Part shown: positions 43,524-49,355 of the stretch, piece by piece
Layout of the letters: the number at the start of each line of letters is the position of its first letter
How positions within the stretch are numbered: position 1 is the stretch's first letter
DNA from: Elusimicrobia bacterium GWB2_63_22
GTDB taxonomy: Bacteria; Elusimicrobiota; Elusimicrobia; Elusimicrobiales; UBA9959
DNA length: 49,355 nucleotides
Direction of reading: 5' to 3'
NCBI GenBank assembly: GCA_001799735.1
Contig: MGUA01000007.1
Coordinates: 1-49,355, forward strand
The notes under the pieces: model-generated
The model's database searches: none
What the model saw: the letters and a program-made list of their open reading frames with translations, nothing else
Told to the model about the DNA's origin: nothing
Position numbers and translations under genes: made by a program

Positions 43524-43564
43524 TAGCGGGGCGGGGATTTAATAAAATATAGGAGTAATCCTAT
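43520..43564 (+). promoter_or_regulatory. nifU-nifS promoter with a palindrome over the start site
   Basis: TTGATA (43520-43525), exact 17-base spacer, TAAAAT (43543-43548). The dyad ATAGGA-GTAA-TCCTAT (43549-43564) begins directly after it and spans the predicted start, a place where a repressor would act. A leader of about 60 bases with GAGG follows. Confidence 0.6.
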
Positions 43565-43617
43565 CCGGCATCCTTCCTATCTCTCCTGGAAGGTTTTTGA
43601 TACCAACGAGGTCTATT

Positions 43618-44451
43618 ATGTGGAACTATACCGAAAAAGTGTTCGAGCATTTCAAAAACCCCAAGAACGTGGGGGAGATAGAGGGCCCTGACGCTATTGG
43701 CGAGGTCGGCAGCATAGTCTGCGGCGACGCGCTGAAGCTCACCCTCAGGATCGACAAGGCCACGGACACCATTACCGACGCCAAGTTCAAGACCTTCGGC
43801 TGCGCCAGCGCCATCGCCTCCTCCTCCGCCCTTACCGAGATGGTGAAGGGCAAAAAACTCGACGACGCGGCCAAGATCACCAATCAGGAGATAGCCGACT
43901 TCCTGGGCGGCCTGCCCGGCGAGAAGATGCACTGCTCCGTGATGGGCATGGAGGCCCTGGAGGCCGCCATAAGGAACTACCGCGGCGGCAAGGCCGAGAA
44001 AGTCATTGTGGGCGTGGCCGAGCGCGTGGTGTGCAAATGCTTCAGCGTCACCGAGAGCCATATCCTCAAGGCCATCAAGCTCAACAGCCTCAAGACCGTG
44101 GACGAAGTGACCAATTTCACCAAGGCCGGCGGCGGCTGCGGCCAGTGCAAGGGCGAGATAGAGAAGATCCTGAAGGACTACTGGGCCGAGGCCGAGCATA
44201 AAAAATTCGCCAGCATGACCGTGGTGGAAAAGATAAAAATGATAGAGAAGGTGCTGGCCGAAGAGATCAACCCCAAGCTCAAGGCCGACGGCGGCTGGAT
44301 GGAGCTGGTGGACGTGCAGGGCCAGAAGGTCAAGCTGCGCTTCCTCGGCATGTGCCACGGCTGCCCTTCCTCCGGCGCCACGCTCAAGAACGTGGTGGAA
44401 AAAGAACTGCGCGAGCGCATAGACCCGGCGATAGAGATAGAGGCGGAATAA
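43618..44451 (+). CDS. nifU: Modular Fe-S scaffold NifU
   Basis: 277 residues from ATG 43618 (GAGG upstream). Three domains in full: the IscU-type scaffold with C35, C62 and C106; a central [2Fe-2S] BFD-like domain with C139, C141, C174 and C177; and a C-terminal NifU domain with C246-x2-C249 (GMCHGCPSSG). All expected cysteines are there. It builds iron-sulfur clusters with sulfur from NifS. No nitrogenase is in view, so it is likely the general cluster system, as in Campylobacterota. Confidence 0.93.
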   Translation: MWNYTEKVFEHFKNPKNVGEIEGPDAIGEVGSIVCGDALKLTLRIDKATDTITDAKFKTFGCASAIASSSALTEMVKGKKLDDAAKITNQEIADFLGGLPGEKMHCSVMGMEALEAAIRNYRGGKAEKVIVGVAERVVCKCFSVTESHILKAIKLNSLKTVDEVTNFTKAGGGCGQCKGEIEKILKDYWAEAEHKKFASMTVVEKIKMIEKVLAEEINPKLKADGGWMELVDVQGQKVKLRFLGMCHGCPSSGATLKNVVEKELRERIDPAIEIEAE

Positions 44452-44460
44452 GGGGGCTCT

Positions 44461-45666
44461 GTGGACAAGGTTTATTATTTCGACAATAACGCCACCAGCC
44501 GCGTGGCGCCCGAAGTGGTCAAAGAGATGGAGCCGTTCTTCAACGAGCTCTACGGCAACCCGTCGAGCATGCACTTCTTCGGCGGCGGCAACCAGAAGTA
44601 CATGGACCTTGCCCGCGAAAGGGTGGCCAGGCTGCTGGGCTGCGAGACCTCCGAGATAGTCTTCACCAGCTGCGGCACCGAATCCGATTCGACCGCCATC
44701 TGGTCCACCATCCAGGCCTACCCCGAGAAGGACCATTTTATCACCACCAGGGTGGAGCACCCCGCCGTGCTCAACCTCGCCAAGCACATGGAGTCCAAGG
44801 GCTATCGCGTGACCTATCTCCCGGTGGACGCCACCGGCCAGATAAATTTGGACGATCTCAAGACCGCGCTTACTCCCACTACCGCCCTGGTCTCCATCAT
44901 GTGGGCCAATAACGAGACCGGCGTCATCTTCCCCGTGGAAGAAGCCGCCCGCATAGCCCACGCCAAAGGCGCGCTGTTCCACACCGACGCCGTGCAGGCC
45001 GTCGGCAAGCTGCCTATCAACCTCAAAGAGACCAAGATCGACCTGCTGTCCCTGTCCGGCCACAAACTGCACGCCCCCAAGGGCATAGGCGCCCTGTACG
45101 TCCGCAAAGGCATACGCTTCTCGCCTTTCATGCTGGGCGGCCACCAGGAGCACGGCCGCCGCGCCGGCACCGAGAATGTGCCGTATATCGTCGGCCTTGG
45201 CAAGGCGGCCGAACTGGCCATGAACAACCTCGAGAAGGAAAACACCTACGTTAAAGGCCTGCGCGACAGGCTGGAGGCCGGCCTGCTCAAGATAAAGAAC
45301 TCGCGCGTCAACGGCGGCGGCGCCCCGCGCCTGCCCAACACCACCAATATCAGCTTCGAGTACATAGAGGGGGAGTCTATCCTGCTGATGATCAGCGAGA
45401 AAGGCATCTGCGCCTCCTCCGGTTCGGCCTGCACCTCCGGTTCGCTGGAGCCGTCGCATGTGCTGATGTCCATGGCCGTGCCGCAGACCTACGCCCACGG
45501 CTCCATCCGCTTCTCCCTGAGCGTCTACAACACGGCCGAGGAGGTGGACTACATCATAAATGAGTTCCCTCCCATCATAGAGCGCCTGCGCGCCATCTCG
45601 CCCTTCGCTGACGGCAAGCCGCTGTTCGGCATGGACGCCTGCGAACCTCACACCCACAAACATTGA
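44461..45666 (+). CDS. nifS: Cysteine desulfurase NifS
   Basis: 401 residues from GTG with AGGGGG before it, 9 bases after nifU. PLP Lys202 in SLSGHKLHAPKGIGA and the catalytic Cys324 in CASSGSACTSGSLEPSHV are clear; the start DNNATSRVAPEV and HTDAVQAVGKLP are NifS/IscS marks. The C-terminus ends in HTHKH, a possible metal-binding tail. It takes sulfur from cysteine as a persulfide for NifU. Transcript ends at a terminator after it. Confidence 0.93.
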   Translation: MDKVYYFDNNATSRVAPEVVKEMEPFFNELYGNPSSMHFFGGGNQKYMDLARERVARLLGCETSEIVFTSCGTESDSTAIWSTIQAYPEKDHFITTRVEHPAVLNLAKHMESKGYRVTYLPVDATGQINLDDLKTALTPTTALVSIMWANNETGVIFPVEEAARIAHAKGALFHTDAVQAVGKLPINLKETKIDLLSLSGHKLHAPKGIGALYVRKGIRFSPFMLGGHQEHGRRAGTENVPYIVGLGKAAELAMNNLEKENTYVKGLRDRLEAGLLKIKNSRVNGGGAPRLPNTTNISFEYIEGESILLMISEKGICASSGSACTSGSLEPSHVLMSMAVPQTYAHGSIRFSLSVYNTAEEVDYIINEFPPIIERLRAISPFADGKPLFGMDACEPHTHKH

Positions 45667-45688
45667 CCGGCCGCTCCCAGGCCGCCTG

Positions 45689-45720
45689 AACGGGCTCCGC
45701 AAGGGGCCCGTTCTTATTTT
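45689..45720 (+). terminator. Terminator after nifS
   Basis: Stem AACGGGC / GCCCGTT, then TTCTTATTTT. Confidence 0.75.
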
Positions 45721-45729
45721 CATGGGAAA

Positions 45730-45745
45730 ATAAGTGTTCTCTTAT
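45730..45745. promoter_or_regulatory. AT-rich dyad upstream of a sigma-54 promoter
   Basis: ATAAG-TGTTCT-CTTAT lies about 60 bases before the -24 element, in the AT-rich stretch GGGAAAATAAG...TATGAAAAT. Possible activator (enhancer) site. Confidence 0.3.
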
Positions 45746-45802
45746 GAAAATATAAACGCAAAATTTCAGCCTGCCGCTGGGGAAACAGCTGGTTTTCATG
45801 CA

Positions 45803-45820
45803 TGGCATAAAAAATGCTCT
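45803..45820 (+). promoter_or_regulatory. Sigma-54 type -24/-12 promoter
   Basis: TGGCATAAAAAATGCTCT: GG (45804-45805), 10 bases, GC (45816-45817). Predicted start near 45829; ATG at 45890 with AAGGAGC. Confidence 0.7.
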
Positions 45821-45889
45821 GTGATGGGTAAGCTGGCCGTAAATAAAGCGGGGGTTGGGTACGGCCAGCCCAGATCTTAAGGAGCTGAC

Positions 45890-46411
45890 ATGAAAAACCT
45901 GGTAAAAATAGCGGTTATAACTTTTGTGGTGCAAGCCGGTCTGGCCAACGCGGCGCCTGGCGCCGCCCTTCAGTCCGGCGCTGCGCGCCCCGTGGCGGTG
46001 GACATCTCCGTAGGCGAACTTTCTGACGCGTCGGCCATGATCTCCGCGGCCTCCGCCGCCGGCAACGACCGCGAGGCCGAGCAACTGCTGTCGCAGCTGT
46101 TCTCGGGCGGGGTGAAAGCCGTAAAGAGCGAGCCGGTCTACGCGGCTAAATGCTGCTGCCATACGGCCGCTGTCCCGCAGGCAGCGGAGAGTGTGGCCTC
46201 GTCCACCGCTACCGTAGCCGTTACCCCCGCCGTTACCGCAGCCGCCCCGATACAAACCCTGGAAACTTGGGCGGAAATAGCGGAAAAAGAAAAAGCGGAG
46301 AAGGCCAAGAAAGACGCCGACGAAGAGAAGGAAAAGGCCAGGAAACAGAAGCAATTCAACTGGGGCGTCACCATACTGGCCGTGGCCCTGCTGCTGTTGT
46401 TCCTGCTGTAA
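45890..46411 (+). CDS. Exported small protein with triple-cysteine motif and C-terminal membrane helix
   Basis: 173 residues. Signal peptide (1-21, ending LANAA). A segment with ELSDASAMISAASAAGNDRE, then KCCCH (C88-C90), then a Ser/Thr/Ala/Val stretch, a strongly charged Glu/Lys helix (about 125-155, EKEKAEKAKKDADEEKEKAR) and a final hydrophobic helix (about 158-173). With a signal peptide and a C-terminal helix it should be anchored in the inner membrane with the cysteines outside. No family recognised. Under a sigma-54-type promoter. Confidence 0.7.
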   Translation: MKNLVKIAVITFVVQAGLANAAPGAALQSGAARPVAVDISVGELSDASAMISAASAAGNDREAEQLLSQLFSGGVKAVKSEPVYAAKCCCHTAAVPQAAESVASSTATVAVTPAVTAAAPIQTLETWAEIAEKEKAEKAKKDADEEKEKARKQKQFNWGVTILAVALLLLFLL

Positions 46412-46442
46412 CCACTTCTTGCAACAAGGGCGAAGCGAGCGT

Positions 46443-46469
46443 AAAAGCGGGCCTTCTGGGCCCGCTTTT
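46443..46469 (+). terminator. Terminator of the triple-cysteine gene
   Basis: Perfect 11-bp stem AAAAGCGGGCC / GGCCCGCTTTT with a 5-base loop. The next gene therefore uses its own promoter. Confidence 0.85.
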
Positions 46470-46500
46470 GCTATTCCAGAGCGGCCCCAGCTCCCCATGC

Positions 46501-46518
46501 TGGCATAAAAATTGTTCT
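46501..46518 (+). promoter_or_regulatory. Sigma-54-like promoter of the ABC exporter
   Basis: TGGCATAAAAATTGTTCT: GG-N10-GT, so the -12 C is a T. Otherwise it matches the 45803 and 48381 elements, also in the TCTGTAT that follows. Confidence 0.55.
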
Positions 46519-46550
46519 GTATATTGTAGGCGTATAACTTTAAGGATGGT

Positions 46551-48254
46551 GTGCCCTATATGATAGAAAAGAGAATTTTCCCGTTGCTGAAAAAACACTA
46601 CTCCGCGGTTCTGGTGATAGTCGGCATGCTGCTCGCCAGGTCGCTGCTCGGGTTTGTCTCTCCGGTCGCGGTGCGCGAGATGCTCGAAGCCGTCACGCTC
46701 CCGGAGCCGTCTGCCGGCAGCCTTGGTCTGTACGCGGCGCTTTTCGCCGGGAGTTTCCTGCTGGGCTACCTGATGAACTGGGGCTTCAACAAGCTATACC
46801 TGGTGTTCTCCTTCCGGTTCAAGGTCGGGTTGAGCAGGGAACTTTACCAGGACCTTTTCAAGATGGATTATCGGCATTTCCAGGACAAGGAGGCCGGGTA
46901 TTTCGTCAGCCGGATCAAGATGCTCACTGACCAGGCCTTCAGCCTGGCCGCGGACAGCATGCCGTCCACCGCGGTCTCGCTGGTGACGCTGGCCGTGGCC
47001 GCTGCGTTTATAGCCTCGGTGAACGTATGGCTCCTGGCCCTGGCGCTGCTGCTGGTGCCGCTCAGCGTCCTGGGGTACAGGTCCGTCAACAAGGAACTAA
47101 AAAAGCGGACCGCCGACTACCAGAGCTCCTATTCCGACAAGTTTAAGAACATTTTTGGTGTGGTGCAGAACATTGAGGCGATAAAGCAGCTCGCTAACGA
47201 CGGGTTCTTCTCTTCGTACGTGGTCAGGCACGTGGAGGAGATGGAGCGCGGCTCCAACGAATTGTCCCTGCACGCCAGGAATGTCAGCATGGGCATGCTG
47301 TTCATGACCGACCTGTTGCGCAACGGCATCCTGCTCGGGTCCATCTACCTGCTTTTCCTCAAGCGCATCTCCTTCCCGGACGTCATGTTCCTTAACATGA
47401 TCATGGGCATCTACTTCGGGGCGCTGAGCGGCCTCACCGGCCTTTCGCTCGGACTGCGCGACGTGCGTGCGAGCTTCGACTTCCTCGAGCAGGAGCTGCG
47501 CGGCAAAGCCGAGAAAGGCGGCAGCGAGGAACTGGAAGGAGTACGGGCGCTCTCCTTCAGGATGGACGGGTTCTCCTATAACGGCAAGAACGATGTGATA
47601 AAAGGCTTTTCTCTGGACCTGAAGCCGGGCGACAGCGTGGCGATAGTCGGGCGCTCGGGCTGCGGCAAGTCCACGCTGGGCAAACTGCTTACCAGGCTGT
47701 ACGGAGCCGACGGCGTGAGCCTCAACGGCAAGCCGGCCGCGCGGTATTCGCTTGAAAGCCTGCGCCGGAAGATCTACCACGTGTCCCAGGCGCCCCAGCT
47801 GTTCCCCGGCACCATAGCGGAGAACATAACCGCCGGCCTGTCGGACCCGGACAAAGTCCGCTATGGGGCGGTGGTCGCCCTGCCTTTCATGCGCGACATC
47901 ACCGAAGGTCACTCCGGGCTGGACTTCCTGCTTAAGGACAATGGCGGCAATCTTTCCGGAGGGCAGCGGCAGCGTGTCACGCTGGCGCGCATGCTGATGC
48001 ACGATCCGGACGTGGTTGTGCTGGACGAATCCACCTCCGCTCTGGACGGCGCGGCCGAGGAGTCGCTGCTGGCCAGCGTCAGGGAGCTCTGCCGCGGGAA
48101 GATCCTGATCTATGTCTCGCACCGCCTTTCCACCGTGAAGCAGGCCGACAGGATAGTGGTCATGCGGGACGGGGCTGTTTCCGGCACGGGCACTTTTGAG
48201 GAGCTCAAGGATGCGGACGCTGAGTTCAAGGAGCTGTTCGCGGCGCAGATGTAG
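46551..48254 (+). CDS. ABC exporter, fused membrane and ATPase domains
   Basis: 567 residues from GTG 46551; ATG 46560 is an alternative, 13 bases from AAGGA. Six membrane helices in the first 310 residues (type-IV exporter fold), then an ATPase with Walker A VGRSGCGKST, Q loop SQAPQLFPGT, signature NLSGGQRQR, Walker B VVVLDESTSALD and switch H in YVSHRLSTVK. All catalytic residues are intact. No N-terminal C39 peptidase domain is present. As a homodimer it could export a lipid, peptide or drug. Neighbours (exported proteins and a cysteine-rich peptide) favour a peptide, but this is inference. Confidence 0.88.
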   Translation: MPYMIEKRIFPLLKKHYSAVLVIVGMLLARSLLGFVSPVAVREMLEAVTLPEPSAGSLGLYAALFAGSFLLGYLMNWGFNKLYLVFSFRFKVGLSRELYQDLFKMDYRHFQDKEAGYFVSRIKMLTDQAFSLAADSMPSTAVSLVTLAVAAAFIASVNVWLLALALLLVPLSVLGYRSVNKELKKRTADYQSSYSDKFKNIFGVVQNIEAIKQLANDGFFSSYVVRHVEEMERGSNELSLHARNVSMGMLFMTDLLRNGILLGSIYLLFLKRISFPDVMFLNMIMGIYFGALSGLTGLSLGLRDVRASFDFLEQELRGKAEKGGSEELEGVRALSFRMDGFSYNGKNDVIKGFSLDLKPGDSVAIVGRSGCGKSTLGKLLTRLYGADGVSLNGKPAARYSLESLRRKIYHVSQAPQLFPGTIAENITAGLSDPDKVRYGAVVALPFMRDITEGHSGLDFLLKDNGGNLSGGQRQRVTLARMLMHDPDVVVLDESTSALDGAAEESLLASVRELCRGKILIYVSHRLSTVKQADRIVVMRDGAVSGTGTFEELKDADAEFKELFAAQM

Positions 48255-48278
48255 GGCGGGCCGCGCCGGCTTCCGGGT

Positions 48279-48310
48279 CGGGCGCCAGGGCGGCGCCCGG
48301 CTTTATTTTC
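48279..48310 (+). terminator. Terminator after the ABC exporter
   Basis: Stem CGGGCGCC / GGCGCCCG, then GCTTTATTTT. Confidence 0.8.
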
Positions 48311-48313
48311 TCT

Positions 48314-48349
48314 GGAAAACATACATTTTCAAATGAAAACATGTTTTCC
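48314..48349. promoter_or_regulatory. AT-rich double dyad upstream of a sigma-54 promoter
   Basis: Outer perfect arms GGAAAACAT (48314-48322) and ATGTTTTCC (48341-48349); inner TTTTC-AAAT-GAAAA. Lies 33-68 bases before the -24 element. Candidate enhancer-binding-protein site. Confidence 0.45.
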
Positions 48350-48380
48350 GGGTTGCCGGTTAAGCGCCAGGCGCGGATTT

Positions 48381-48398
48381 AGGCATAAAAAATGCTCT
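48381..48398 (+). promoter_or_regulatory. Sigma-54 type -24/-12 promoter
   Basis: AGGCATAAAAAATGCTCT: GG (48382-48383), 10 bases, GC (48394-48395). Predicted start near 48407; ATG 48437. Confidence 0.7.
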
Positions 48399-48436
48399 GT
48401 ATCGGGCAAGTAGGTAGATTACAGGAGAAAACAGAT

Positions 48437-49234
48437 ATGAAAAACAGAATAAATAAAGCGGTGTTCGCGGCGGCGCTGCTCCCGCTGCTGGCCGGCGCGG
48501 CCCTGGCGTCCGCCGATGTGCAGGTGGACCAGCAGCAGGCGGGCAAGCCAAAGGCTGTCAGCACCAGCGTGGACAACGCGTCAGATTCGGCCTTTGCCTC
48601 CGATCTCAAAGGCGCGCAGGACCTGCTCAACGGCCTTTCGCACGAGAGGAAGCTGCCTCCCAAGCAGAGCGCCGAATACATCGCGAAGGAAATGGAGCGG
48701 GCCAGGGAATTTTTTAAATACGCCAAAAGCACGCTCGCCCCGCACAGCCTGGCCCTGGTAAAGATGATGAAAGACCCGGAAGGAATGACCGCCAAGGGCA
48801 AGGAAATGGTGGAAAAGGACCCCGCCTCCTGGCAGGGTTATGACTACCTGGCCACCGGCACCATGCTCAAGCAGGATGCCCCGGGCGCCATAGGGTATTT
48901 TGAAAAAGCGCTGGCCGCCGCCCCGGACTTCCAGAAGGACTGGTACCGGTACATGCTCGCCGCCTGCTACAACGCGCAGAAGGAGCCCGCCAAGGCTCTC
49001 GAGACCTATGAGGGCATCATCGTGCGCAACGACAACTGGTTCGCCGTCAAGAACTCGTACATCGGGGCCAGCATGATGCTGCTGGGCAAGGACGACGCCA
49101 AGGCCGTTGCCTACTTCGACAAGGGCTTTCTGCTCTACACCCCCGGCGAACAGGCGGTGCTGAAACGGGGCAAACTGTGCGGCAAGTTCAAGTCCCTGGA
49201 GAAGGGGCCGGCAGCCTGCGCCCAAACCAATTGA
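48437..49234 (+). CDS. Periplasmic TPR protein
   Basis: 265 residues from ATG 48437 (AGGAG upstream). A longer frame from 48392 is rejected, as that codon overlaps the -12 element. Signal peptide MKNRINKAVFAAALLPLLAGAALA. TPR units near YLATGTMLKQDAPGAIGYFE, AACYNAQKEPAKALETYEGI and SMMLLGKDDAKAVAYFDKGF. The C-terminus has two cysteines (KLCGKF and PAACAQ). Likely a periplasmic scaffold. Its promoter type ties it to the triple-cysteine and ABC genes; the cysteine-rich peptide gene follows 35 bases later, probably in one transcript. Confidence 0.8.
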   Translation: MKNRINKAVFAAALLPLLAGAALASADVQVDQQQAGKPKAVSTSVDNASDSAFASDLKGAQDLLNGLSHERKLPPKQSAEYIAKEMERAREFFKYAKSTLAPHSLALVKMMKDPEGMTAKGKEMVEKDPASWQGYDYLATGTMLKQDAPGAIGYFEKALAAAPDFQKDWYRYMLAACYNAQKEPAKALETYEGIIVRNDNWFAVKNSYIGASMMLLGKDDAKAVAYFDKGFLLYTPGEQAVLKRGKLCGKFKSLEKGPAACAQTN

Positions 49235-49269
49235 CTGAAGCGGTAGGGATAAAAAAAGGAGAAAAGAAT

Positions 49270-49355
49270 ATGTCAAAACCGATGATAACCGTTAACAAGG
49301 AACAGGACTGCAGCGTCTGCTCGGAGTGCTCCGAGTGCGGGGATTGCCTGACCGG
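49270..49355 (+). CDS. Cysteine-rich CX2C-repeat peptide (3' partial)
   Basis: The frame runs off the window end after 28 full codons. AGGAG lies 8 bases before the ATG. The start MSKPMITVNKEQD is polar, with no signal peptide, and is followed by CSVCSECSECGDCLT: five cysteines each two residues apart. A ferredoxin would have CX2CX2CX3CP, so this spacing is different. Options are a leader-plus-core modified peptide (RiPP) precursor, a small metal-binding protein or the start of a larger iron-sulfur protein. Total length is unknown. Confidence 0.6.
   Translation, partial: MSKPMITVNKEQDCSVCSECSECGDCLT

Noticed and set aside
43618-45666. Nitrogen-fixation locus
   Set aside because: NifU and NifS alone serve general iron-sulfur assembly in many bacteria, and no nitrogenase gene is present.
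46551-48254. Peptidase-containing (C39) bacteriocin exporter
   Set aside because: No N-terminal cysteine peptidase domain; membrane helices start near residue 15.
48392-48436. Upstream ATG for the TPR gene
   Set aside because: The codon overlaps the -12 element and no ribosome site precedes it; the signal peptide begins at 48437.

Overview
The window is a GC-rich, gene-dense bacterial chromosome segment with about 43 protein-coding genes and no rRNA, tRNA, CRISPR array, phage or transposase gene that I could find. The gene content suggests a Gram-negative-type, didermal bacterium. It includes a PorV/PorQ-family outer-membrane protein next to a giant secreted Ig/NHL/FG-GAP protein with a FlgD/type-IX-like C-terminal domain, two lipoproteins, many signal peptides and EttA. 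The combination resembles Elusimicrobiota, but that placement is inference from gene style, not proven.

Layout. 1-7.1 kb: giant surface protein (5' end outside the window) plus PorV-like protein. 7.2-10 kb: GT-C-type glycosyltransferase, a membrane-anchored TPR protein and a SAF-TPR protein. 10.1-11 kb: a divergent XRE regulator and a stand-alone receiver protein. 11-20.2 kb: AddA-like helicase-nuclease, secreted unknowns, a short VF530-like gene, a RecD/Dda-like helicase, a CXXC protein / EF-hand protein / TauE exporter run. 20.2-23 kb (minus strand): S41 peptidase, amidase and a duplicated-domain secreted protein. 23-28.8 kb: RecQ, small protein, RNase HI with a C-terminal hybrid-binding domain, AddB-like protein. 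28.9-37.7 kb: putative clan-CD peptidase (minus), P-loop kinase, acid phosphatase, PfkB kinase, adenosine-deaminase family, metallophosphoesterase, MFS and phytochelatin-synthase-like protein. 37.7-42.4 kb: EttA, SSB, a PA2779/PA2778/TPR operon and a secreted repeat protein. 42.5-45.7 kb: ACT protein, membrane protein, NifU-NifS. 45.7-49.36 kb: an accessory cluster of exported proteins, an ABC exporter and a cysteine-rich peptide cut by the window end.

The most notable signals are regulatory. (i) Five sigma-54-type -24/-12 elements (GG-N10-GC with GGCA...TGC) stand before exported-protein genes: two on the minus strand (S41 peptidase and duplicated-domain protein) and three on the plus strand in the last 4 kb. 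(ii) A shared palindrome CGACA-N6-TGTCG, followed by GGTT and lying exactly 11 bases before the -10 box, precedes both addA and recQ and looks like a DNA-damage operator. (iii) At least eight genes have a -10 box only 6-8 bases before the start codon, which predicts leaderless mRNAs. (iv) Three intergenic inverted-repeat elements with GGGGAC-type ends resemble REP/MITE sequences. The region from 45.7 kb to the end is the best candidate for an undescribed system: a sigma-54-controlled set with a triple-cysteine membrane protein, an ABC exporter, a periplasmic TPR protein and a CX2C-repeat peptide.
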